Of a stretch of 64,000 nt of DNA, positions 51,888-62,275 are shown in pieces. The translations under genes were made by a program, and so were the position numbers. The DNA comes from Rhodococcoides kroppenstedtii. Lineage in GTDB: Bacteria; Actinomycetota; Actinomycetes; Mycobacteriales; Mycobacteriaceae. The DNA is taken from contig NZ_FOJN01000009.1 of NCBI RefSeq assembly GCF_900111805.1, positions 62,001 through 126,000 on the forward strand, given 5' to 3'. Positions within the stretch are counted from its first letter, which is position 1. Every line of letters starts with the position of its first letter. Below the pieces are notes generated by a model. That model searched no databases, was not told the DNA's origin, and saw nothing but the letters and a program-made list of their open reading frames with translations.

Positions 51888-52646
51888 TCACTGCGGCGGC
51901 GGTCCCGCGGCGAGAACGGACACGACGTTGCCGGACGGGTCCGTGAACCACGCGATATCGGGCCCACGGCCCCGCATGACTCCGTGCTCGTCCTGCGGGA
52001 AGCCGTCGTACCGCAGGAAGTCGACTCCCTTGCCCGCGAGGTCCGCCACGGCGCTCGCGACGTCGGCGACCGGCAGATTGAGGACCGTGTGCTGCGCCGG
52101 GACGTGGTCCGGCTTCGGATAGAGCAGCACCGTCGTTCGACGGTCGATCCGCAGCCAGGCCGTGCCCATCGCGGTCGGCAGAACGCGCATGCCCAGCACG
52201 TCGCGGTAGAAGGCGGCGGCCTCCTCGATGTTTCGCACCGCGACCCCGCAGAACGGGGTGGTGGGCGCACCCATCTCCGCTTCCGCCTCGTCGCTCAGAC
52301 GGATCAGTTGGATCCAGTTGCCGTCCGGATCCCGGGCGGTGGCGAACAGATGGCCGTCGCGGTTCTCCAGGGGACTCACCCAGGTGCCACCGAGGTCGTC
52401 GATTCGTGCCGCCACGGCCGCCGGGTCGTCGGGCTCGAGATTGAGGATGGACCGGGCGCCGTCCCGGTTGGGCCCGGTGACGTCGTCACGCTTGTCGAAC
52501 ATGACGAAGAAGCCGTCCAGGTCGAGCACGGCGTACGGCCCCATATCGCGGTACACGGGCGCGTCGAACACCGCGCTGTACCACTCGGCGAGCGCGTCGG
52601 GGTTCTCGCTCGACAGAAGCATGCTGTTCACGGTTGCGGTAGCCAT
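51888..52646 (-). CDS. tandem VOC (glyoxalase/bleomycin-resistance fold) protein
   Basis: A 252-residue protein made of two VOC domains. Each has the beta-alpha-beta-beta-beta units: N-terminal NSMLLSSENPDALAEWYSAVF to PDGNWIQLIRL, and C-terminal GVAVRNIEEAAAFYRDVLGMRVL to DPSGNVVSVLA. Such proteins bind a metal and act as isomerases, dioxygenases or drug binders. The substrate is unknown. The ATG start is clear. It lies upstream of the OsmC gene on the same strand with a 95-base gap and may be transcribed with it. Confidence 0.85.
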   Translation of the reverse strand: MATATVNSMLLSSENPDALAEWYSAVFDAPVYRDMGPYAVLDLDGFFVMFDKRDDVTGPNRDGARSILNLEPDDPAAVAARIDDLGGTWVSPLENRDGHLFATARDPDGNWIQLIRLSDEAEAEMGAPTTPFCGVAVRNIEEAAAFYRDVLGMRVLPTAMGTAWLRIDRRTTVLLYPKPDHVPAQHTVLNLPVADVASAVADLAGKGVDFLRYDGFPQDEHGVMRGRGPDIAWFTDPSGNVVSVLAAGPPPQ

Positions 52647-52776
52647 ACCAGTACCGACTCCGCCGGGGCCGGGAACTCATCGGCCCCTCGCTCCCGCACT
52701 GTGGTTTCCCCCGGCGCTGCGAACGAGCAGCGCGGCTGCACGGTCGCAGCGCGGGAATGCACGGCCGGACACGACG

Positions 52777-52810
52777 AACGGGCCGCACCTCCTGAGAGGT
52801 GCGGCCCGTT
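52777..52810. terminator. terminator of clpC
   Basis: A perfect 15-bp stem, AACGGGCCGCACCTC (52777-52791) and its complement (52796-52810), closes a four-base loop 10 bases past the clpC stop. It separates clpC from the VOC gene on the same strand. Confidence 0.85.
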
Positions 52811-52820
52811 CTCGTGACGT

Positions 52821-55358
52821 CTACTCCGAGCTCTCGCCCGACTTCGCCAGATCCACCGTGAGGTCGTCGGGAAGCGTGATCGGCTTCTTCTCGCCCCGGA
52901 AGGTGAACACGGCGTCCTCGCCCTGGCCCTCGCCGTCCCAGTTGTCGACGTCGACCAGCACGATCTGACCGGGCTCGACCTCGCCGAAGAGAATCTTCTC
53001 CGACAGCTGGTCCTCGATCTCGCGCTGGATGGTCCGACGCAACGGGCGGGCACCGAGGACCGGGTCGAAGCCGCGCTTGGCCAGCAGAGCCTTGGCCTTG
53101 TCGGTGACCTCGATGGCCATGTCCTTGTTCTTCAGCGCCACCTCCACGCGGCTCAGCATGAGGTCGACCATGCGAATGATCTCGTCCTGCGTGAGCTGGT
53201 GGAACACGACGATGTCGTCGATGCGGTTGAGGAACTCGGGCCGGAAGTGCTTCTTCAGCTCGTCGTGCACCTTGAGCTTCATGCGCTCGTAGTTCGAGCT
53301 GTTGCCCTCACCCGAGCTGAAGCCGAGGCCGACGGCCTTGGAGATGTCCGACGTACCGAGGTTCGAGGTGAAGATCAACACGGTGTTCTTGAAGTCGACC
53401 GTGCGTCCCTGACCGTCGGTGAGACGGCCGTCCTCGAGGACCTGCAGGAGCGTGTTGTAGATCTCCTGGTGGGCCTTCTCGATCTCGTCGAACAGCACCA
53501 CGGAGAACGGCTTGCGACGCACCTTCTCGGTGAGCTGGCCGCCCTCTTCGTAACCCACGTAGCCGGGAGGCGCACCGAACAGACGCGAGGCGGTGAACCG
53601 GTCGTGGAACTCGCCCATGTCGATCTGGATGAGGGCGTCGTCCTCGCCGAAGAGGAAGTTCGCCAGGGCCTTCGACAGCTCGGTCTTACCGACACCCGAG
53701 GGGCCGGCGAAGATGAACGAGCCCGACGGGCGCTTGGGGTCCTTCAGACCGGCGCGGGTGCGACGGATCGCCTTCGACACGGCCTTGACGGCCTCGACCT
53801 GACCGATGATGCGCTTGTGGAGCTCGTCCTCCATGCGCAGCAGACGGGTGGTCTCCTCCTCGGTCAGCTTGAACACCGGGATGCCGGTCCAGTTGCCCAG
53901 GACCTCGGCGATCTCGTTGTCGTCGACCTCGGCGATGACGTCCAGGTCACCGGAACGCCACTGCTTCTCGCGCTCGGCGCGCTGCGCGACGAGCTGCTTC
54001 TCCTTGTCGCGCAGGTTCGCGGCCTTCTCGAAGTCCTGCGCGTCGATCGCGGACTCCTTCTCCCGACGCGCGTCGGCGATCTTGTCGTCGAACTCGCGCA
54101 GGTCCGGCGGCGCGGTCATCCGGCGGATGCGCATGCGCGCGCCCGCCTCGTCGATGAGGTCGATCGCCTTGTCCGGCAGGAACCGGTCGTTGATGTAGCG
54201 GTCCGCCAGCGTGGCGGCGGCGACCAGTGCGCTGTCGGTGATGGAGACGCGGTGGTGCGCCTCGTACCGGTCGCGCAGACCCTTGAGGATCTCGATGGTG
54301 TGGTCGACCGACGGCTCGCCCACCTGCACCGGCTGGAAGCGGCGCTCGAGTGCGGCGTCCTTCTCGATGTACTTGCGGTACTCGTCCAGCGTGGTGGCAC
54401 CGATGGTCTGCAGCTCGCCACGAGCCAGCTTCGGCTTGAGGATCGAGGCGGCGTCGATCGCGCCCTCGGCGGCACCCGCGCCGACGAGCGTGTGCAGCTC
54501 GTCGATGAACAGGATGATGTCGCCGCGGGTGTTGATCTCCTTGAGCACCTTCTTCAGGCGCTCCTCGAAATCACCGCGGTACCGGCTGCCGGCGACCAAC
54601 GACCCGAGGTCGAGGGTGTACAGCTGCTTGTCCTTCAGCGTCTCCGGAACCTCGCCGTTGACGATGGCCTGTGCGAGACCCTCGACGACGGCGGTCTTGC
54701 CGACGCCGGGCTCGCCGATGAGCACCGGGTTGTTCTTGGTGCGGCGGCTCAGCACCTGCATCACACGCTCGATCTCCTTCGAGCGGCCGATGACCGGATC
54801 GAGCTTGCCCTCGAGGGCGGCCTGCGTCAGGTTGCGTCCGAACTGGTCGAGCACCAGCGACGTGGACGGCGTGCCGGCCTCGCCGCGGCCGCCGGTTCCG
54901 GACTCGCTGGGCTCCTTGCCCTGGTAGCCGGACAGCAGCTGAATGACCTGCTGGCGCACGCGGTTGAGATCGGCGCCCAGCTTCACCAGGACCTGGGCGG
55001 CGACGCCCTCGCCCTCGCGAATGAGGCCGAGCAGGATGTGCTCGGTGCCGATGTAGTTGTGTCCGAGCTGCAGCGCCTCGCGGAGGCTGAGCTCGAGGAC
55101 CTTCTTGGCACGGGGCGTGAACGGGATGTGCCCGGACGGCGCCTGCTGGCCCTGGCCGATGATCTCCTCGACCTGGCTGCGCACACCTTCGAGGGAGATC
55201 CCGAGCGACTCCAGGGACTTCGCCGCCACGCCTTCACCCTCGTGGATGAGGCCCAGCAGGATGTGCTCCGTGCCGATGTAGTTGTGGTTGAGCATCCGGG
55301 CCTCTTCTTGGGCCAGGACGACGACGCGCCGTGCGCGGTCGGTGAACCTCTCGAACAT
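52821..55358 (-). CDS. clpC: ATP-dependent Clp protease ATPase subunit ClpC
   Basis: An 845-residue Hsp100 unfoldase that feeds substrates to ClpP1P2. Two Clp N repeats ([15 protein letters not shown] and [15 protein letters not shown]) open the protein. AAA-1 has GEPGVGKT and FIDELH. The short middle domain contains a UVR motif ([27 protein letters not shown] in pieces), and AAA-2 has [12 protein letters not shown] and LFDEIEK. The LGF loop (AVGLGFSSG) is the ClpP docking site that ClpB lacks. It has GGGAGAG before the ATG. Gene order with lsr2 and lysS equals Rv3596c-Rv3598c. The promoter must lie in the 381-bp gap upstream. Confidence 0.97.
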   Translation of the reverse strand: MFERFTDRARRVVVLAQEEARMLNHNYIGTEHILLGLIHEGEGVAAKSLESLGISLEGVRSQVEEIIGQGQQAPSGHIPFTPRAKKVLELSLREALQLGHNYIGTEHILLGLIREGEGVAAQVLVKLGADLNRVRQQVIQLLSGYQGKEPSESGTGGRGEAGTPSTSLVLDQFGRNLTQAALEGKLDPVIGRSKEIERVMQVLSRRTKNNPVLIGEPGVGKTAVVEGLAQAIVNGEVPETLKDKQLYTLDLGSLVAGSRYRGDFEERLKKVLKEINTRGDIILFIDELHTLVGAGAAEGAIDAASILKPKLARGELQTIGATTLDEYRKYIEKDAALERRFQPVQVGEPSVDHTIEILKGLRDRYEAHHRVSITDSALVAAATLADRYINDRFLPDKAIDLIDEAGARMRIRRMTAPPDLREFDDKIADARREKESAIDAQDFEKAANLRDKEKQLVAQRAEREKQWRSGDLDVIAEVDDNEIAEVLGNWTGIPVFKLTEEETTRLLRMEDELHKRIIGQVEAVKAVSKAIRRTRAGLKDPKRPSGSFIFAGPSGVGKTELSKALANFLFGEDDALIQIDMGEFHDRFTASRLFGAPPGYVGYEEGGQLTEKVRRKPFSVVLFDEIEKAHQEIYNTLLQVLEDGRLTDGQGRTVDFKNTVLIFTSNLGTSDISKAVGLGFSSGEGNSSNYERMKLKVHDELKKHFRPEFLNRIDDIVVFHQLTQDEIIRMVDLMLSRVEVALKNKDMAIEVTDKAKALLAKRGFDPVLGARPLRRTIQREIEDQLSEKILFGEVEPGQIVLVDVDNWDGEGQGEDAVFTFRGEKKPITLPDDLTVDLAKSGESSE

Positions 55359-55739
55359 CGCTCTCCCTCACACTCATGGCGGGCAGGTTCCGACACTCTG
55401 GTGCATCGAACCCCGGTCCCCCACGACTCACTCTAGTTGTCGTGACCGGGAGGGTGCCGGTCAGCGGGGAAGTTCCGCCGACGGCGAACGACATGCATTC
55501 CGCACGTGCGCTCCGCCGGGGCGACAGGCCGCCCCGCGGCGAACCCTCGTACCGGACACAACGCACGGGGCGGGCCGATCGTTACCAGTCGGCGGGTGCG
55601 ACATGGGACGCGGCCGTCCGCCGTCAGCAAACGGCCGCGGAGACACTAGTGACCGAGAATAACGAATGCGCCGTAGGATTGGATGTCGTGTCATTCGTCC
55701 GAATGACGACGGACGACGAGCCGCATTCCTGCCGACCGA
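55359..55739. other. 381-bp intergenic region between clpC and lsr2
   Basis: No gene is supported. It should hold the clpC promoter and the end of the lsr2 transcript. A perfect inverted repeat GTCATTCG-tc-CGAATGAC lies at 55690-55707, 33 bases past the lsr2 stop. The two-base centre is too short for a hairpin loop and fits a protein site better. No HAIR element was found here. Confidence 0.5.
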
Positions 55740-56093
55740 TCAGTTACGGCGTTCCCAGGCGCGCACGATCTCCGACGATATGCGGCCGCGCTCGCTGATC
55801 TCGAAACCCTGTTCCTTGGCCCATTCCCGGATCGCCGCGCTCCGGGCCCGATCCGCCGCGCCGCGCGGTCGCGACCGTCCCGCGGTCGGCGCCGTTCCCG
55901 GCTCCGAGTTCCCCCGCGACGTGACGCGACGCGCGTGATGGATCCACTTGTCCATGTGTTCACGCAGATCAGCGGCGTTGGATTCGGACAGGTCGATCTC
56001 GTACCACGTGCCGTCGAGACCGATGGAAATCGTCTCGTCGGCGGGGACGTCGTCCATGTCGTCAACCAACGTGACAGTGACCTTTTTGACCAT
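55740..56093 (-). CDS. lsr2: nucleoid-associated xenogeneic silencer Lsr2
   Basis: A 117-residue H-NS-like protein that coats AT-rich DNA and silences acquired genes. The N-terminal dimerisation domain reads KKVTVTLVDDMDDVPADET and GLDGTWYEIDLSE; a Ser/Pro/Arg linker follows; and the C-terminal DNA-binding domain has IREWAKEQGFEISERGRI with the RGR AT-hook and ends SEIVRAWERRN. The Met before VKKVTVTL has GGGGGAA 7 bases upstream. It lies between lysS and clpC as in mycobacteria. Confidence 0.97.
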   Translation of the reverse strand: MVKKVTVTLVDDMDDVPADETISIGLDGTWYEIDLSESNAADLREHMDKWIHHARRVTSRGNSEPGTAPTAGRSRPRGAADRARSAAIREWAKEQGFEISERGRISSEIVRAWERRN

Positions 56094-56203
56094 TTTCACA
56101 TTCCCCCGATCCCCGATCACGGCGGCTTTGTGTACCGTGCCAGACCATATTACGCGGAAAGCCCGATCGAGGGCACCTCTCGGACCGAAAAGCCCGTTTC
56201 GGG

Positions 56204-57724
<1,521 letters not shown>

Positions 57725-57756
57725 GGACGTTCAGCCTAGTGCGCCGGTCACCGGGC

Positions 57757-58179
57757 CTAGTGCGCGACCAGCGCACGCCCCTCACGGAGGCAGTGCCGCG
57801 CCCGGCCGACGACGCCCAGCAGACCGGCCGCGCGAATGGCCTGGTACCCGCCGACGACGTCCGTCGCCCGGTGCAGTCCGAGCTCCTGCAGCGCGGCGGC
57901 GGCGAGCGAGGAGGTGTATCCCTCCGAGCACATTACGATCCACTCGACGTCGTGATCGACCGCGGCCGCGAGGCGTGCGGAGGACAGCGGGTCGAGGCGC
58001 CACTCGAGCACGTTGCGTTCGACGGCGAGCGCACCGGGCATCGTGCCCTCCACCGCCCGCTGCGCCTGCGGCCTGATGTCCACGAGGATCGCCCCGCGAG
58101 CGACGGCGGCGGGCAGGTCCGCCGCCGGCATGCGGCGGTAGGTCGCGCGGGCCCGGTCGAGCATCTCGTCGATGGTCAT
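57757..58179 (-). CDS. single-domain rhodanese-like protein
   Basis: A 140-residue rhodanese domain (sulfurtransferase fold). LVDIRP near the N-terminus matches the LIDVR entry motif, and the active-site loop is MCSEGYTSSLAA with the persulfide Cys at 84. It should carry sulfane sulfur. The start is either GTG 58182 or ATG 58179; both overlap the stop of the cysteine dioxygenase gene (GTGATGA), so the two are coupled. A role in handling sulfur from cysteine breakdown is inferred from this pairing. Confidence 0.88.
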   Translation of the reverse strand: MTIDEMLDRARATYRRMPAADLPAAVARGAILVDIRPQAQRAVEGTMPGALAVERNVLEWRLDPLSSARLAAAVDHDVEWIVMCSEGYTSSLAAAALQELGLHRATDVVGGYQAIRAAGLLGVVGRARHCLREGRALVAH

Positions 58180-58799
58180 CACGCGCTGCCCTCCGGGACG
58201 TCGGTGAGTTCGGTGCGCGTGCGACGCAGCCCGCCGCCGGCTCCGATGTCGTAATACGACATTGCCGTGAGCGGCGGTGAGTAGGCGTGCACGCTGAGGG
58301 TCGGCGTGGACTGCGCTGCGGCGGACCCGTCGTCCGTCGGCGCGTGCGTCACGTCGTGGACCCAGCCGAGCGGGAACGACGCCTGGTCACCGGCACGAAG
58401 AAGCCTGTGCTGCAACGTGGTTCCGTTCCAGCGGTACTCGCTCAGCGCGCCGGAGAGCACGGTCAACGCACCCAGCGACCCGGCATGATCGTGCAGTTCG
58501 GTCGACCGATCGGGGACCCAGCTGATGAGCCAGAGGTCGACGATGTCGTCGGAATGGATGCGCGCGGACCACCGCTCGTCCAGCGGGAAGCCGCCCGGGG
58601 GCAGCAACGCGTCGTGACGACCGTCGAGCACGTCGGCGGCGCTCTGATCGGTCAGTCGGAGCAGGTCCGCCGGCCGCAGTGACGTGGGTGCCAGCGTGGT
58701 CGGCACTGCCTCGGGGGCGAAAGCGCCGGGCCGGGACACGGCCGAGCGGGAGGAGGGACGACGAGAAGGGGTGCGCGTACGCGCAGGGAGGGACAGCAC
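58179..58799 (-). CDS. cysteine dioxygenase type I
   Basis: A 206-residue cupin iron enzyme that oxidises cysteine to cysteine sulfinate. The three iron-ligand histidines lie in ELHDHAGSLGALTVLSG (two) and GWVHDVTHA (one); SVHAYSPPLTAMSYYD is the conserved substrate-side strand. An N-terminal tail of about 35 residues is Arg/Ser-rich and may be disordered. The GTG start has GGAG 8 bases upstream. A rhodanese gene overlaps its stop, and a 12-codon Cys-rich upstream ORF lies 43 bases before the start, suggesting control by cysteine supply. Confidence 0.9.
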   Translation of the reverse strand: MLSLPARTRTPSRRPSSRSAVSRPGAFAPEAVPTTLAPTSLRPADLLRLTDQSAADVLDGRHDALLPPGGFPLDERWSARIHSDDIVDLWLISWVPDRSTELHDHAGSLGALTVLSGALSEYRWNGTTLQHRLLRAGDQASFPLGWVHDVTHAPTDDGSAAAQSTPTLSVHAYSPPLTAMSYYDIGAGGGLRRTRTELTDVPEGSA

Positions 58800-58842
58800 A
58801 GCGGAACTCCAGGGAGATGTGACGACGAGTCGGGGGCAGGCG

Positions 58843-58881
58843 TCAGCCCCGACAACACTCCCGGTTCGCGCAGTAGGTCAC
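58843..58881 (-). CDS. 12-codon Cys-containing leader ORF before the cysteine dioxygenase gene
   Basis: GTG at 58881 opens a frame encoding VTYCANRECCRG and then TGA. Three of twelve codons are Cys, two of them adjacent near the end. It begins 7 bases after a CACACT hexamer and has no ribosome-binding site, so it is probably leaderless. The layout equals the polycysteine leader ORFs of mycobacteria, which sense charged tRNA-Cys by ribosome stalling and change expression of downstream sulfur genes. Here the downstream genes encode cysteine dioxygenase and rhodanese. Translation is not proven. Confidence 0.65.
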   Translation of the reverse strand: MTYCANRECCRG

Positions 58882-58947
58882 GGCGACCAGTGTGGCAGAG
58901 ACCCGACGAGTCCGCCACCCCTCCCGATCCGACACCGACCGACTCGA

Positions 58948-59742
58948 TCAGCGACGCCGGGCGCGGTTCCGCTCGTGCACCAGCTGCAGTCCGTCCAACG
59001 TGAGGGTCGGCTCGACCCGATCGATCACCGTCGATTCCGGTGCCACGAGCGACGCACTGTCTCCCGTCGCCACCACGACCACGCCGGGTGACTCCATCCC
59101 CGGCACCTCGGCGCGAATTCGGGCGACCACTCCGTCCACCAGACCGGCGAATCCGATGACCGCACCGGACTGCATGGCTTCGACGGTGTTCTTGCCCAGC
59201 ACGTGTCGAGGACTGACCAGCTCCACCTTCCGAAGCGCGGCGGACCGCGACGCCAGCGCGTCCATCGAGATCTCGAGCCCCGGGGCGATGACGCCGCCCA
59301 GGAACTCACCCTTGCCGGAAACCACGTCCACACACGTCGAGGTGCCGAAATCGACCACGATGCAGGGGGTTCGGAACTTCTCGTACGCGGCCAGGCAGTT
59401 CACGATGCGGTCGGCCCCGACTTCCTTGGGGTTGTCGACCAGCAGCGGCACACCGGTACGCACACCGGGCTCGACGACCACCTGCGGGACGTGGGACCAG
59501 TAGCGCCCCAACATGGTTCGCATCTCGCGCAGCACCGACGGCACAGTCGACAGAGCGGCGACGGCGGTGATCCGGTCGACGTCCGGGCCCAGGAGACCGC
59601 GGAACGCGAGCGCGATCTCGTCCGCCGTCATCGCCGGATCCGTCCGAAGGCGGCGCTGGACCGTCAGGCTCGCATGGACACCGCTGCCGGTGAAGACGCC
59701 GAGGACCGTCGTGGTGTTCCGAACGTCGACGGCCAGCAACAT
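58948..59742 (-). CDS. coaX: type III pantothenate kinase
   Basis: A 264-residue kinase for the first step of CoA synthesis from pantothenate. The ASKHA fold shows [12 protein letters not shown] (phosphate 1), the [15 protein letters not shown] motif, and the phosphate-2 motif [13 protein letters not shown] with [15 protein letters not shown]. In Bacillus-type enzymes the first motif reads DIGNT; here it is DVRNT, as in mycobacterial CoaX, for which activity is disputed. The ATG overlaps the panD stop (ATGA), so panC-panD-coaX are probably one unit. Confidence 0.93.
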   Translation of the reverse strand: MLLAVDVRNTTTVLGVFTGSGVHASLTVQRRLRTDPAMTADEIALAFRGLLGPDVDRITAVAALSTVPSVLREMRTMLGRYWSHVPQVVVEPGVRTGVPLLVDNPKEVGADRIVNCLAAYEKFRTPCIVVDFGTSTCVDVVSGKGEFLGGVIAPGLEISMDALASRSAALRKVELVSPRHVLGKNTVEAMQSGAVIGFAGLVDGVVARIRAEVPGMESPGVVVVATGDSASLVAPESTVIDRVEPTLTLDGLQLVHERNRARRR

Positions 59743-60176
59743 CAGTAGGACACCGCGACGTCACGCCCCAGGGTGCGCGGCGAGATCAGCCCCGAGTCGG
59801 CCGGCACGTCGGCCGGGTCCGCGCCGAGATGAACGGGGCGGTTGTCGGCGTCGACGAAGACGACCCGGGGCGCGTAGTCGAGGACCTCCTGCTCGTTCAG
59901 GATGCCGTAGGCGATGATGATGACCAGGTCTCCGGGATGCACCAGATGTGCTGCAGCCCCGTTGATTCCGATCACGCCGGACCCGCGGGTTCCGGCGATC
60001 GCGTAGGTCTCGAGCCGGGCGCCGTTGTCGATGTCGACGATGGTCACCTGCTCGCCCTCGAGCAGACCCGCCGCGTCCAGCAGGTCCTGGTCGACGGTGA
60101 CGGACCCCACGTAGTGCAGGTCGGCGTGCGTGACGGTGGCGCGGTGGATCTTCGACGTCATCATGGTGCGAAGCAT
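59742..60176 (-). CDS. panD: aspartate 1-decarboxylase
   Basis: A 144-residue pyruvoyl enzyme that makes beta-alanine for pantothenate. Self-cleavage occurs between Gly24 and Ser25 in HYVGSVTVD, and the new N-terminal Ser becomes the pyruvoyl group. TGSR-like [16 protein letters not shown] and [10 protein letters not shown] are the conserved active-site strands. The C-terminus ([12 protein letters not shown]) resembles the mycobacterial tail implicated in pyrazinamide action. It lies 40 bases after panC and overlaps coaX. Confidence 0.96.
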   Translation of the reverse strand: MLRTMMTSKIHRATVTHADLHYVGSVTVDQDLLDAAGLLEGEQVTIVDIDNGARLETYAIAGTRGSGVIGINGAAAHLVHPGDLVIIIAYGILNEQEVLDYAPRVVFVDADNRPVHLGADPADVPADSGLISPRTLGRDVAVSY

Positions 60177-60216
60177 GGCGTGGTCCTCGGTGTGTGGGGG
60201 TGTCGTGAGGTGGGGA

Positions 60217-61128
60217 TCAGGAGTGGCCGAGATGACGATCGCCGGTGGGGTCCGCGGGCGAACCCAGGGCCACTCCGACGTTGTCGATCAGGCGGGTCGT
60301 GCCGACGCGCGCGGCGACCAGGAGTCGGCCTCGCCCCTCGTCGGGCGGGTCACGCAGGTCGGCGCCGCGCAACTCCAGGTAGTCGACGTCCACGTCGGGC
60401 GCGGCGGCGAGCACGGCACTCGCGGTCGACAGCACGGCGTCCGCACCGCGATCACCCGCGTGCTGACCGGCCACCAGCGCCGCGGACAGGACGACGGCGG
60501 CCTCCCGCTGCTCCGGCGTCAGGTAGCGGTTGCGCGAGGACAGGGCCAGTCCGTCCGACTCGCGCACCGTCGGGACACCGACGATCTCGACGTCGAGGTT
60601 CAGATCGCGCACCATCTGGTGGATCAGCACCAACTGCTGGTAGTCCTTCTCACCAAAGTACGCGGCGTCCGGGCCGACGATGGTGAGCAGCTTTGCCACC
60701 ACCGTCAACATCCCCGCGAAATGGCCGGGGCGAGAGGCACCTTCGAGTTCCGAGCCCAACGGACCCGGGTGCACCGTGGTGCGCGGACCGTCCGGGTACA
60801 TGTCCGACACCGAGGGCACGAAAGCCAACTCCACACCGGCCTCACGCAGGACGTCGAGGTCGGCGTCGAGCGTCCGCGGATAGGCGTCGAGATCCTCGCC
60901 CGCGCCGAACTGCAGCGGGTTGACGAAGATCGAGACCACCACGACGGCGCCCGTCCGGCGCGCCATCTCCATCAACTGGACGTGCCCCGCGTGCAGCGCA
61001 CCCATGGTGGGCACCAGAACCACCCGTCGTCCGGACGTACGCAGGACACGCGTCACGGTCCGAATCGCGTGCGGCGCATGATGCGTCGTCAATTCACCCG
61101 GCACGAACATGCCGCTCTCTCCGGTCAC
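60217..61128 (-). CDS. panC: pantothenate synthetase
   Basis: A 303-residue ligase joining pantoate and beta-alanine with ATP. Class I-type nucleotide motifs are [10 protein letters not shown] and [17 protein letters not shown]-like SIFVNPLQF and [12 protein letters not shown] are substrate-site marks. GTG 61128 is chosen because GAGGAGG lies 5 bases before it; an ATG six codons later is possible. Its start overlaps the stop of the DUF2520 gene (GTGA), giving a coupled unit with the pantothenate genes. Confidence 0.95.
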   Translation of the reverse strand: MTGESGMFVPGELTTHHAPHAIRTVTRVLRTSGRRVVLVPTMGALHAGHVQLMEMARRTGAVVVVSIFVNPLQFGAGEDLDAYPRTLDADLDVLREAGVELAFVPSVSDMYPDGPRTTVHPGPLGSELEGASRPGHFAGMLTVVAKLLTIVGPDAAYFGEKDYQQLVLIHQMVRDLNLDVEIVGVPTVRESDGLALSSRNRYLTPEQREAAVVLSAALVAGQHAGDRGADAVLSTASAVLAAAPDVDVDYLELRGADLRDPPDEGRGRLLVAARVGTTRLIDNVGVALGSPADPTGDRHLGHS

Positions 61129-62033
61129 GACTGCCTCCTCAGGCGATCGACGATGTGGGTGGCACCCGTGCGTTGCGCGCTGCGCAGGGACAGCGCGCGA
61201 TATCCGGCGGCAAGATCGTCGTCGAAGGCCGTCAGCGCCTGCAGATGCGCGTCGACCATGTCGGCGTCGCCCCGCGCCACCGGACCGGTCAACGCGGCGG
61301 GCCCGCTGCGCAGGACGTTGTCGAGCGCCGCCGACAACAACGGCGCGAGCACCCGTTCCGCCACGCCGCCGGGGCGCGACTCCACCGGCTGCTGCCCCGT
61401 TAGTTCCGTGTCGGCGAGCGCGGTACGAAGCGCGTCGAGAGCGTCGTTGACGACGGTCACCAGATGGTTGCTGCCGTGCGCCAACGCGGCGTGGTACAGC
61501 GTGCGGGCGTCCTCGCGGACCCCGACCGGCTCGCCGCCGATCTCGAGCACGAGCGACTGAGCGATGGCGAACCCGATCTCGTCCGCGGCGGTGATGCCGA
61601 AACACGCCGACGCGAGTCGCTCGGTGTCCTCCGGCTTGCCGCTGAACGTCATCGCCGGATGGACGGCCATGGTGACGACGCCGTTGCCCGCGAGCGGCGC
61701 GAGAACACCGACGCCGTTGGCCCCGGACGTGTGCAGGACGAGAGTTCCCGGGCTGACGGCACCGGTCCGGGCAAGTCCTTGGACCAGGGCGGGCAGTTCG
61801 GCGTCCGGCACGGCGAGAACCAGCAATTCGCTACGAGCCGCGACCTCGGCGGCGGGGAGAACGGCGGCGTCCGGGAGACGGGTGCGCGCCCGCGCGAGCG
61901 AGGCGTCCGACACGGCGGAGCAGCCGAAGACGACGTGACCCACGCGGTCCAGGGCTTCTCCGAGCGCGGTACCGACGCGCCCCGCCGAGACGATGCCGAC
62001 GGACAGACGCGCCGGCGCAGGATCGGTGGTCAC
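61125..62033 (-). CDS. Rossmann-like and DUF2520 domain protein
   Basis: A 302-residue protein with an N-terminal NAD(P)-binding fold ([23 protein letters not shown] in pieces, [13 protein letters not shown]) and a C-terminal helical DUF2520 domain ([21 protein letters not shown]). It resembles ketopantoate reductase and pyrroline-carboxylate reductase in outline. It sits upstream of and overlaps panC, as Rv3603c does in mycobacteria, so a dehydrogenase role near pantothenate or folate metabolism is plausible but not shown. GTG 62033 is chosen for GGAG 8 bases upstream. Confidence 0.85.
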   Translation of the reverse strand: MTTDPAPARLSVGIVSAGRVGTALGEALDRVGHVVFGCSAVSDASLARARTRLPDAAVLPAAEVAARSELLVLAVPDAELPALVQGLARTGAVSPGTLVLHTSGANGVGVLAPLAGNGVVTMAVHPAMTFSGKPEDTERLASACFGITAADEIGFAIAQSLVLEIGGEPVGVREDARTLYHAALAHGSNHLVTVVNDALDALRTALADTELTGQQPVESRPGGVAERVLAPLLSAALDNVLRSGPAALTGPVARGDADMVDAHLQALTAFDDDLAAGYRALSLRSAQRTGATHIVDRLRRQS

Positions 62034-62152
62034 CGATAATCTCCGTTCGTTCCAGTCCCGCCTGGCGGGTACCGGACTACTCGTGAGTGATCGAGCGCCA
62101 CAGTAGTGCCGGGGACCGCACGGACGCCATGCGATGCACGTCACATGCCGGA

Positions 62153-62275
62153 TCGGTCGGCGGCGCGACCGTATCGGCTCAGTCGGCGGCGCGACGGTGC
62201 TCAATCAGTCGGCGGCGCGACGGTGCTCAATCAGTCGGCGGCGCGACGGTGCTCAATCAGTCGGCGCGACGGCGG
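62153..62275. repeat. 26-bp tandem repeat array
   Basis: Five imperfect copies of a 26-bp unit (TCAGTCGGCGGCGCGACGGT plus GCTCAA) start at 62153, 62179, 62205, 62231 and 62257. Copies two to four are identical. The last copy supplies the stop codon and the Arg-rich end of the DUF6779 gene. Copy number is likely to vary. The rest of the 223-bp gap holds the DUF2520 ribosome site. Confidence 0.9.

Noticed and set aside
53199-55436. Long open frame opposite clpC
   Set aside because: Same GC-driven shadow as at clpB.
62153-62275. Possible CRISPR array
   Set aside because: The 26-bp copies are back to back with no spacers, and no cas gene is present.
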